Part shown: positions 45,741-52,347 of the stretch, piece after piece
How the letters are laid out: every line of letters starts with the position of its first letter
How positions within the stretch are numbered: the stretch's first letter is position 1
NCBI GenBank assembly: GCA_009773205.1
Contig: WPAE01000020.1
Location: forward strand, 1 to 52,347
DNA length: 52,347 bases
Direction of reading: 5' to 3'
From: Ignavibacteria bacterium
GTDB lineage: Bacteria > Bacteroidota > Ignavibacteria > Ignavibacteriales > Melioribacteraceae
The notes under the pieces: model-generated
Databases searched by the model: none
Told to the model about the DNA's origin: nothing
What the model saw: only the letters and a program-made list of their open reading frames with translations
Made by a program: the position numbers and the translations under genes

Positions 45741-47282
45741 TTATTCCCACTCAATTGTTGCAGGAGGTTTAGAGCTAATATCATAAACAACTCTATTTAC
45801 GCCGCGTACACAGCGGATAATTTTGTTAGAAACATCTTCTAAAAATTCACAATCAAACCGATACCAATCTGCCGTCATTCCATCTGTAGAAGTAACAGCA
45901 CGCAATGCAACAACATTTTCGTAAGTGCGGCTGTCTCCCATTACCCCAACGGTTTGAACCGGAAGAAGCACAGCAAATGCCTGCCATATTTTATCATAAA
46001 GATTAAACTCGTGCAACGCGCTAATAAAGATGTCATCGGCTTCCCGGAGAATGTCTAATCTTTCTTTTGTTATTTCTCCTAATACTCGAACAGCTAAACC
46101 CGGTCCTGGGAATGGATGCCGTTTAATGAACATTTCCTGCAGACCAAGTTCGAATCCAATTGCTCTTACTTCGTCCTTGAATAATTCTCTGAATGGCTCG
46201 ATTAATTTCAAGTTCATTCTTTCCGGCAAGCCGCCAACATTATGATGAGTTTTAATTGTTACGGATTGCCCTTTAACAGATACAGATTCAATAACATCTG
46301 GATAAAGTGTGCCTTGAACTAGAAACTCTGCGTCGAAAAATTTTTCAGCCTCTTTCTCAAAAACATCTATAAATGAATTGCCAATTATTTTTCTTTTCTT
46401 TTCTGGATCAATAACACCAGCCAAACGAGTAAGAAACAATTCTGATGCATCAACATGAATTACATTGAGGTCGTAATTATCATTAAACATTTTGATAATT
46501 GTGTCGCTTTCGTTCTTGCGCATCAAACCGTGATCTACGTGTATGCAAACAATCTGCTTTCCAATTGCTTTATGAATTAGGATTGCAGCAACTGATGAAT
46601 CAACACCTCCGCTGAGAGCGCAAATAACCTTCTTGTTACCAACAGTTTTTCTTACTTCTTCAATTTCTTCTGTAATAAAATGTTGTGGAGTCCAATCAGC
46701 TTTACAGCCGCAAATTTCAAAAACAAAATTGTCTAAAATTCTTTTCCCAAATTGAGTGTGAGCCACTTCAGGATGAAATTGAACTCCAAAAATTTTTCTT
46801 TTATTATCCGAAACAGCACAAAGCGGAGAGTCTTCAGTTTTGGCTGTTACTTCAAATCCGGCTGGCATTTCAGTAACATAATCTCCATGGCTCATCCAAA
46901 TTATAGAACCATCGCTAACTCCCATCAACAATATATCACTTCCAACCAATTCTATATTAGCTTTTCCATACTCGCGGTTTTTTGCCGGTTCTACTTTGCC
47001 TCCAAAATGTGTAGTTATTAGCTGAAGTCCGTAGCAAATTCCCAATACAGGAATGCTTAGATTGAAAATCTCCGGATTTACTTTAGGGGAATCATCTTCG
47101 TAAACACTCATTGGTCCGCCGCTTAGGATAATCCCCGATGGTCTTAAGGCTCTAATTTTGTCAATAGAAAAATCATTGGCGTGAATTTCAGAATATACTC
47201 TGCTCTCGCGGATTCTACGCGCAATCAATTGAGTGTACTGAGAACCGAAATCGAGTATTAAAATATTTTGTTGATGTAACAT
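45741..47282 (-). CDS. guaA: GMP synthase (glutamine-hydrolysing)
   Basis: The 513-residue enzyme converts XMP to GMP. It has the class I glutaminase domain ([19 protein letters not shown], nucleophile Cys83 in GICYGLQL, and FHPEVAHT), the ATP-PPase P-loop ALSGGVDSS, and the C-terminal dimerisation domain with [16 protein letters not shown]. The C-terminus KPPATIEWE is typical. Just upstream of its ATG is an intrinsic-terminator-like hairpin (47299-47332), so its mRNA leader is very short or it depends on read-through. Confidence 0.97.
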   Translation of the reverse strand: MLHQQNILILDFGSQYTQLIARRIRESRVYSEIHANDFSIDKIRALRPSGIILSGGPMSVYEDDSPKVNPEIFNLSIPVLGICYGLQLITTHFGGKVEPAKNREYGKANIELVGSDILLMGVSDGSIIWMSHGDYVTEMPAGFEVTAKTEDSPLCAVSDNKRKIFGVQFHPEVAHTQFGKRILDNFVFEICGCKADWTPQHFITEEIEEVRKTVGNKKVICALSGGVDSSVAAILIHKAIGKQIVCIHVDHGLMRKNESDTIIKMFNDNYDLNVIHVDASELFLTRLAGVIDPEKKRKIIGNSFIDVFEKEAEKFFDAEFLVQGTLYPDVIESVSVKGQSVTIKTHHNVGGLPERMNLKLIEPFRELFKDEVRAIGFELGLQEMFIKRHPFPGPGLAVRVLGEITKERLDILREADDIFISALHEFNLYDKIWQAFAVLLPVQTVGVMGDSRTYENVVALRAVTSTDGMTADWYRFDCEFLEDVSNKIIRCVRGVNRVVYDISSKPPATIEWE

Positions 47283-47298
47283 AGGGTAGTCTTGTTAG

Positions 47299-47332
47299 AA
47301 AAAGGGCAAAATCCATTAGAGAGATTCTGCCC
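47299..47332 (-). terminator. Intrinsic terminator-like hairpin between gcvH and guaA
   Basis: On the minus strand GGGCAGAATC (47332-47323) pairs with GATTTTGCCC (47313-47304) with one mismatch, followed by five T. It ends about 17 bases before the guaA ATG. It may terminate the accB-accC-gcvH transcript or control guaA read-through. Confidence 0.75.
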
Positions 47333-47352
47333 GTAAATTTTAAATCGCTTTA

Positions 47353-47733
47353 TTATTGTGCTAACTGAGCTTGATAACCATCAGCATCTAAAAGATCATT
47401 CAACTGGCTTGCATCAGATAATTCAACCTTTATTAACCAGCCTTCACCATATGGATCAGTGTTAGCAAGCTGAGGTTCATCATTTAATTTTTTGTTTAAC
47501 TCAATTACTTTTCCCGAAATAGGGGCATATAAATCACTAACGGTTTTTACAGCTTCAATTGTTCCGAATGTTTCGCCCATAGTAATTTCAGCAAGGTCCG
47601 GTTTAATATCAATATAAACAATATCGCCAAGTTCGCCTTGAGCGTATTCTGTAATGCCAATTGTTCCAAAGCTGCCTTCAACTTTAATCCATTCGTGATC
47701 TTTTGTGTACTTAAGATTTGCTGGAATGTTCAT
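47353..47733 (-). CDS. gcvH: Glycine cleavage system H protein
   Basis: The 126-residue lipoyl carrier has the conserved lipoylation site ETFGTIEAVKTVSDLYAP (Lys63) and the N-terminal KYTKDHEWIKVEG. H protein shuttles the methylamine group between the P, T and L enzymes; none of their genes is nearby. It starts 13 bp after accC and ends before the guaA-proximal hairpin. Confidence 0.96.
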   Translation of the reverse strand: MNIPANLKYTKDHEWIKVEGSFGTIGITEYAQGELGDIVYIDIKPDLAEITMGETFGTIEAVKTVSDLYAPISGKVIELNKKLNDEPQLANTDPYGEGWLIKVELSDASQLNDLLDADGYQAQLAQ

Positions 47734-47745
47734 GTTAGTGCCTCA

Positions 47746-49086
47746 TCAATTTGTTTTAAAGTGTTGATCTATAAATGATGTATCGAACTCACCTTTTAGA
47801 AACTTTTCGTTTTGCAATACTTTCTGATGAAATGGAATTGTAGTCTTTATACCTTCAACCTTAAATTCATCTAAAGCCCTTCTTGCACGTTTAATTGCAT
47901 GAAGACGATCAGTTCCCCAAACAATCATTTTCGCAATTAAAGAATCATAGTTTGGAGGAATTACATAGTCATTATAAATATGAGAGTCTATGCGCACTCC
48001 AAATCCGCCAGGAAAATGTAAGAATTCAATCGCTCCGGGCGATGGACGAAAATTTGCGTCCGGGTCTTCTGCATTAATTCTAAACTCAATTGCATGCCCG
48101 CGAGGAGTTGTTGGCTTGTTGGCAACTTCTAAACCCGCCGCAACAAGAATTTGATTCTTAATCAGATCAAGATTGTTTACCATTTCTGTAACTGGATGCT
48201 CAACTTGAATTCTAGTATTCATTTCTATGAAATAAAAATTCATGTGTTTATCAACCAAGAATTCTACAGTTCCGGCACCTTCGTAATTAACAGATTTAGC
48301 GCCAAGAATTGCGGCTTGTCCCATCTTCTCACGCACTTCATTATTAATAAATGGTGAAGGAGATTCTTCAATTAATTTTTGGTGCCTCCTCTGAATTGAA
48401 CAATCTCTTTCGCCATAATGATATATGTTTCCAAAGGAATCGCCCATAACTTGAATTTCAATATGATGCGGATTCTCGATGTACTTTTCCATGTAAAGAT
48501 CGGCATTAGAAAAAGCAGAATTAGCTTCGTTGCCCGCAGTTTGAAAAGCTTTTTCAATTTCGTTTTCTTTCCAAACTATTCTCATTCCTTTACCGCCTCC
48601 ACCGGCAGATGCCTTTAGTATAACCGGATAACCAATTTCGGCAGCAATTCTTTTGGCTTCATCAACATCTTTAACTACACCATCGCTTCCCGGTACAACA
48701 GGAACGCCTACTTTCTTCATAGTCTCTTTAGCAAAAGCTTTGTTACCCATTTTGCGTATTGCATCAGGCGAAGGACCAATAAACTTAATTCCGCTCTCTG
48801 CACAGATTTCGCTAAAGTCTGCGTTCTCTGCCAAAAAGCCATAACCGGGATGAATTGCCTCTGCGCCGGTAATAGCAGCGGCAGATAATATATTTGGAAT
48901 TTTAAGATAGCTTTGGCTGCTCAAGGCTGGACCGATACAAACTGCTTCATCTGCAAAAATAACAGGAAGTGAATCTCTATCTACTTCACTATGAACTGCA
49001 ACGGTTTTAATTCCCATCTCTTTGCAAGTTCTAATAATTCTTAGTGCTATTTCGCCTCGGTTAGCAATTAGGATTTTCTTAAACAA
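47746..49086 (-). CDS. accC: Acetyl-CoA carboxylase, biotin carboxylase subunit
   Basis: The 446-residue enzyme carboxylates biotin on AccB with ATP and bicarbonate for malonyl-CoA synthesis. It has [36 protein letters not shown], the ATP-grasp loop [11 protein letters not shown], and [15 protein letters not shown] with the catalytic region. Its length is normal. It follows accB by 26 bp. Confidence 0.97.
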   Translation of the reverse strand: MFKKILIANRGEIALRIIRTCKEMGIKTVAVHSEVDRDSLPVIFADEAVCIGPALSSQSYLKIPNILSAAAITGAEAIHPGYGFLAENADFSEICAESGIKFIGPSPDAIRKMGNKAFAKETMKKVGVPVVPGSDGVVKDVDEAKRIAAEIGYPVILKASAGGGGKGMRIVWKENEIEKAFQTAGNEANSAFSNADLYMEKYIENPHHIEIQVMGDSFGNIYHYGERDCSIQRRHQKLIEESPSPFINNEVREKMGQAAILGAKSVNYEGAGTVEFLVDKHMNFYFIEMNTRIQVEHPVTEMVNNLDLIKNQILVAAGLEVANKPTTPRGHAIEFRINAEDPDANFRPSPGAIEFLHFPGGFGVRIDSHIYNDYVIPPNYDSLIAKMIVWGTDRLHAIKRARRALDEFKVEGIKTTIPFHQKVLQNEKFLKGEFDTSFIDQHFKTN

Positions 49087-49112
49087 GATTTCCTCTTAAA
49101 TGTGTAATAACG

Positions 49113-49577
49113 CTAATTTTTATCTACTAAAAAGAGCGGTTGGTTATATTCAACAGGAGTACCATTCTCAACAAGAATCTTAACAATTTTGCCGGTGCAA
49201 TCGCTTTCAATTTCGTTCATCAGTTTCATCGCTTCAACAATGCAAAGCACTGTTCCTTGAGAAACGGAATCTCCGACTTGAACATAAAAATCGGCATCGG
49301 GAGAAGGAGCGCGGTAAAACGTTCCAACAATAGGTGAACGTATTTCATGATGATTGGATATTGCATGTTCCGGCACTGCAGCTTTCTTTACTTCTGTAAT
49401 TGGCTGTGTAGCAACCGCATATCTTGTAACCTCTGTTGAAGCGGGTTGAAATTGAACGGAAGTTTGATGCGCGTTTTTGGAAATTTTTATTTTTAGCTCA
49501 CCTTCTTGAACAGAAAACTCTGTAACCTCGCTCTGTTCAACTATTTTGATGAGCTTCTTAATTAGGTTAATATCCAT
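49113..49577 (-). CDS. accB: Acetyl-CoA carboxylase, biotin carboxyl carrier protein
   Basis: The 154-residue carrier has an N-terminal helix, a Pro/Ala-rich linker (QPASTEVTRYAVATQPITEV) and a C-terminal biotinyl domain with the site VEAMKLMNE (Lys118), plus the AccB-specific thumb (SPIVGTFYRAPSPDADFYVQVGD). It precedes accC as usual and starts 12 bp after efp. Confidence 0.96.
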   Translation of the reverse strand: MDINLIKKLIKIVEQSEVTEFSVQEGELKIKISKNAHQTSVQFQPASTEVTRYAVATQPITEVKKAAVPEHAISNHHEIRSPIVGTFYRAPSPDADFYVQVGDSVSQGTVLCIVEAMKLMNEIESDCTGKIVKILVENGTPVEYNQPLFLVDKN

Positions 49578-49589
49578 CTTTCTCTTCTA

Positions 49590-50156
49590 TTAGTTTTTAA
49601 CTCGTTCTACGTATCCGCCCGTGCGGGTATCTACTTTAAGAACATCACCTTCGTTGATGAAAAGTGGAACTTGAATCTTAACACCAGTTTCAAGTTTTGC
49701 AGGTTTAAGCGCACTGTTTGCTGTATCGCCCTTAAACCCCGGTTCGGTTTCAATAACTTTTAAAAACACAAAGATTGGAACTTCGGCAGAAATAATTTGA
49801 TCATTGTTATCTCTAAGCAATTCAACTTCATCACCTTCTTTAAGATAATCAGCACCATCGCCAAACTGCTCTGCTGGAACTGTAAACTGTTCATAAGTTT
49901 CATTATCCATCAAAACTAAACCGCCGGTTTCTTTATAGAGGAATTGATATTTTCTTCTTTCTACACGAATAACTTCAACAGACTCGCCGGAACGGAAGGT
50001 GTTATCTAAAACTTTTCCGGTTCTCATGTTTTTTAATGTGGTACGAACAAAAGCGCCGCCTTTGCCAGGTTTTACGTGTTGAAATTCTGTAATTACAAAC
50101 GGATCGCCTTTATATTTTATAATCAGACCATTTCTGAAATCGGAGGTATCAGCCAT
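49590..50156 (-). CDS. efp: Translation elongation factor P
   Basis: The 188-residue protein matches EF-P throughout (FRNGLIIKYKGDPFVITEFQHVKPGKGGAFVRTTLKN...) with Lys32 at the tip of the KPGKGGAF loop, the position modified in many bacteria. EF-P rescues ribosomes stalled at proline runs. No modification enzymes are adjacent. The efp-accB-accC order is common in bacteria. Confidence 0.97.
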   Translation of the reverse strand: MADTSDFRNGLIIKYKGDPFVITEFQHVKPGKGGAFVRTTLKNMRTGKVLDNTFRSGESVEVIRVERRKYQFLYKETGGLVLMDNETYEQFTVPAEQFGDGADYLKEGDEVELLRDNNDQIISAEVPIFVFLKVIETEPGFKGDTANSALKPAKLETGVKIQVPLFINEGDVLKVDTRTGGYVERVKN

Positions 50157-50222
50157 ATTTCGCCTTCTAAAATTTGTAAAAAAATAACTACAGGATGCTG
50201 TTAAATCAAGCTGGTGCTTTAA

Positions 50223-50912
50223 TTAATTTTCTGTTTGAACAAGATACTTCTCTAATTCCATATAAGGAACTGCAGTTGTATAATCTTTTTTTATTGTTTC
50301 AAAAAGAACTTTTGCTTCCTTTTTATTTCCCAGCTTCAAGTTAGCAATACCAGCTTTAAGCAAGAATTCTGGATTAGAAGGATTTGTTTCATCTATTATT
50401 GCAGCTTTTTGATAGAGACCGAGTGCTTCTTCATATTCTTTTTTTGATTCGAGAATGCCTGCTTTACCAGCTAAAGCGCTTGCTTTTAATAATGTATTGG
50501 AGCCGGAATAGTCATCATAAAGATTTAATGCCTCTTCAGATTTTCCGGTAATTATGTAAGCATTTGCTAGTAGAATTTTTGCTAATTCGCCTTCTTCGGT
50601 GTTTCCATAATCATCAACAATTTTTTTTAAGCCAGTAATGTTTTGAGCGGGAACCCCATCTACGGCAACTTGGTAAGCGCCTGTTTCTAACAAAGGAATT
50701 ACTTTAGCAACCATTGCCGATGCTGCTTGGTTATCGTTTTTAACTTTATTTGTGTAAAGTATGTATGCTACTACAATTACTGCAATAACACCAAACCCAA
50801 TTAAAATTTTGGCTTGGCTTTCCATAAAAAAATTCTGAAACTTATAATAACTTGTTACAAGTTTGTCTTCTTTCAACTCTTTTTTGGAAATCTTTTTTTT
50901 TGCTTCTAACAC
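50223..50912 (-). CDS. Membrane-anchored TPR protein, YfgM-like
   Basis: The 229-residue protein has a basic cytoplasmic tail, one membrane helix (about 34-53) and then a helical repeat region (ALAGKAGILESKKEYEEALGLYQKAAIIDE, GIANLKLGNKKEAKVLFETIKKDY) typical of TPR units. It resembles the YfgM/PpiD-type envelope helpers in layout. It lies 66 bp before efp on the same strand, an unusual neighbour. The role is inferred. Confidence 0.8.
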   Translation of the reverse strand: MLEAKKKISKKELKEDKLVTSYYKFQNFFMESQAKILIGFGVIAVIVVAYILYTNKVKNDNQAASAMVAKVIPLLETGAYQVAVDGVPAQNITGLKKIVDDYGNTEEGELAKILLANAYIITGKSEEALNLYDDYSGSNTLLKASALAGKAGILESKKEYEEALGLYQKAAIIDETNPSNPEFLLKAGIANLKLGNKKEAKVLFETIKKDYTTAVPYMELEKYLVQTEN

Positions 50913-50969
50913 TTTTTACCTCGGTTTTTGATAATTCTTTATAAAATTTGGGCGAAAATCTAAGAAAAA

Positions 50970-52019
50970 TTATAGTCCTATTCTAATATGATTTGAAAAA
51001 ATCCACGCACTCTGGTTAAGGTGAACTTCAACTCTGTAAACTCCGGGAGTAGCTGCATCGAACTCTGCATCGAAGCCATCTGTACTGAATAAATACTCTC
51101 CGTTACAAACCAGCTTAATAGTTGCAGAAATATTTGGTAAAATAACCCGCAGCTTTATTTTTTCTGCAAAAGGGAGCGTTTCGCCCATCTGATGAATATG
51201 CTCTCCATCTTCTGCAAAAAATCTAAAACCTTTTGCATCGCCATAATAATAGTTCGAAATAAAACAATTCCCGTTTTTGAGTGAATTATAAATTAAATTC
51301 CTCGAATGCTTAATATCTCCATCATCGTTAGATGGATTTAATCTTTCTTCCAGAAATACATGAGTTCTAACCGATTTGAAAAGAACTTTGTAAGGGAAAA
51401 CTTCCATTTCAAAAAAACCAAGAAGATTTACCTTGTGCGCATGTGCATCTACTCCGCCAATTCCAACAACTTTTCTTTCGAGATTTAGTTTATCCCACAT
51501 AGTTAGTGTTTCTTCTGTAGGCCCAATTATAGAACGAAGAGGATGGATTATGTAATTGTACTTATTTTGCTCTGTTAAGCCTTCCATCCACTCAGACATA
51601 TGATTCCAAATTTCAATTCCGTCAAAATCTTTGGAATTCCATTCAACCCAAGGATATGGCGGATGCTGAGCCATTGATTTTCGTTTTTCAAAGGGATGAG
51701 CTATAAAGCTGATTCCGCCAAGTTCTTTTACTTTTTTAGTGTACTCAATAGCAGGAATTCTTGTAGAAATAGTTTCGTCTATTCCCATTGCCAAAAGATG
51801 GTTCTGGTTTTGTTTATCGTTAATCTCGCAGCCAACGAGCAATAGTGTATCATCATACCACTTCTGATAACCTTCATTTAAAGCTCGTAATGTATTGTGA
51901 TCTGTAAGAATAAGAAAATCTAACCCGCACTCTTTACCATAGGCAGCTATATCCTGCACTTCGCCGGAGCCATCTGAAAAAATTGAATGAATATGTATTA
52001 CGCCTGTGTATTCAAGCAT
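50970..52019 (-). CDS. PHP-domain metal-dependent phosphoesterase
   Basis: The 349-residue protein has the PHP motifs GVIHIHSIFSDGSGEV (His-x-His plus Asp), LILTDHN, FIAHPFE and GGVDAHAH, which bind up to three metals. The last ~90 residues form a beta domain. PHP proteins hydrolyse phosphoesters such as histidinol phosphate or nucleic acids. The substrate is unknown. It lies 57 bp upstream of the TPR gene on the same strand. Confidence 0.85.
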   Translation of the reverse strand: MLEYTGVIHIHSIFSDGSGEVQDIAAYGKECGLDFLILTDHNTLRALNEGYQKWYDDTLLLVGCEINDKQNQNHLLAMGIDETISTRIPAIEYTKKVKELGGISFIAHPFEKRKSMAQHPPYPWVEWNSKDFDGIEIWNHMSEWMEGLTEQNKYNYIIHPLRSIIGPTEETLTMWDKLNLERKVVGIGGVDAHAHKVNLLGFFEMEVFPYKVLFKSVRTHVFLEERLNPSNDDGDIKHSRNLIYNSLKNGNCFISNYYYGDAKGFRFFAEDGEHIHQMGETLPFAEKIKLRVILPNISATIKLVCNGEYLFSTDGFDAEFDAATPGVYRVEVHLNQSAWIFSNHIRIGL

Positions 52020-52090
52020 ATTTGCCTAAGATAAAATGGTGGGTAAATTGGAAGCAGTTACTAAAACTGCTCCCTTAAGACACATAAAAA

Positions 52091-52347
52091 TTATTGAACG
52101 TTATTAACTTCAAACAATGTAGTGTACTGTGTTGTTTGTTCTTTTATCATATCAGAGAGTTTTGTCATCAAAATGTCAATTCTCTCATCGGTGTTTTCTT
52201 CAAATCTATCATAAGCATCTTGTGTTTTGAAGATGTAAATTTCTTCAAAATTGTTTGCTTTGTTCTTTTGCTCAAACACCGAATAACTTTCCAAACCTTC
52301 TGCCTTAACCAAGTTTTTTAGTTCGCGTACAACATCTAAATAATCTA
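52091..52347 (-). CDS. Partial conserved hypothetical protein (5' end outside window)
   Basis: The frame runs in from the right edge and stops at 52091. The visible part is DYLDVVRELKNLVKAEGLES..., then FEEIYIFKTQDAYDRFEENT... and ends FEVNNVQ. The TTG at 52312 lies inside the frame and need not be the start. The alternating strand-helix pattern (YSVFEQ, EEIYIFKTQDAYDRFEE) is reminiscent of dimeric alpha/beta-barrel proteins, but no family can be assigned. Confidence 0.6.
   Translation of the reverse strand, partial: DYLDVVRELKNLVKAEGLESYSVFEQKNKANNFEEIYIFKTQDAYDRFEENTDERIDILMTKLSDMIKEQTTQYTTLFEVNNVQ

Overview
The window is an AT-rich bacterial chromosome segment with dense, mostly co-directional housekeeping genes. 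It most likely comes from the Ignavibacteria or a close relative in the Bacteroidota/Chlorobiota group. The main clue is the giant secreted protein at 5048-12472, whose C-terminus carries the motif NYPNPFNPTTKI followed by a short beta-rich tail. That is the type IX secretion (T9SS) sorting-domain signature typical of this group. Signal peptides ending in FAQ/YAQ, beta-helix proteins beginning KVWRVD and a GWNMVSMPV segment fit the same assignment. The taxonomic call is inference. I saw no rRNA or tRNA gene, CRISPR array, insertion sequence or prophage.

Region 1 (1-16.1 kb, minus strand) is accessory. It holds an apparent operon for secreted or surface proteins. Read from 12472 downwards, the order is a giant modular protein (15 Ig-like and 8 fibronectin-III-like modules plus a T9SS tail), two paralogous beta-helix proteins, and a modular lipase-like hydrolase that runs off the left edge. 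The giant gene is split into three frames, and both beta-helix genes are cut off from a conserved C-terminal segment by a frame change. All four breaks abut near-identical repeats, so they are either real recombination events or repeat-assembly errors. Upstream lie an 850-bp non-coding stretch with nested inverted repeats and a 97-bp GC-rich repeat, a 53-residue zinc-ribbon protein missed by length cutoffs, and a membrane-tethered regulator (beta-rich/Kelch exterior, one membrane helix, winged-helix DNA-binding C-terminus).

Region 2 (16.8-25.7 kb, plus strand) carries a PerM-type permease, a beta-CASP metallo-beta-lactamase ribonuclease, a putative outer-membrane barrel, an RsbW-like kinase, malate dehydrogenase (with the second copy of the 97-bp repeat in its leader), a GH30 lipoprotein and a purple-acid-phosphatase-like enzyme.

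Region 3 (25.7-34.1 kb, minus strand) carries rplU-rpmA, and a tightly packed run of an orphan DNA methyltransferase, xseA, xseB, dxs, a Gfo/Idh/MocA oxidoreductase and a PhoB/PhoR-like pair. Region 4 (34.3-38.3 kb, plus strand) carries surE, a VWA-type membrane protein, a hemerythrin and comF.

Region 5 (38.3-52.3 kb, almost all minus strand) holds core metabolism and translation: argS, rsfS, a LytR_C protein, RidA, mazG (plus strand), phoH, a LysM protein with an Lpp-like lipoprotein, radC, guaA, gcvH, accC, accB, efp, a TPR membrane protein, a PHP-domain protein and a partial gene at the right edge. Two intrinsic terminators sit directly in front of start codons (phoH and guaA).
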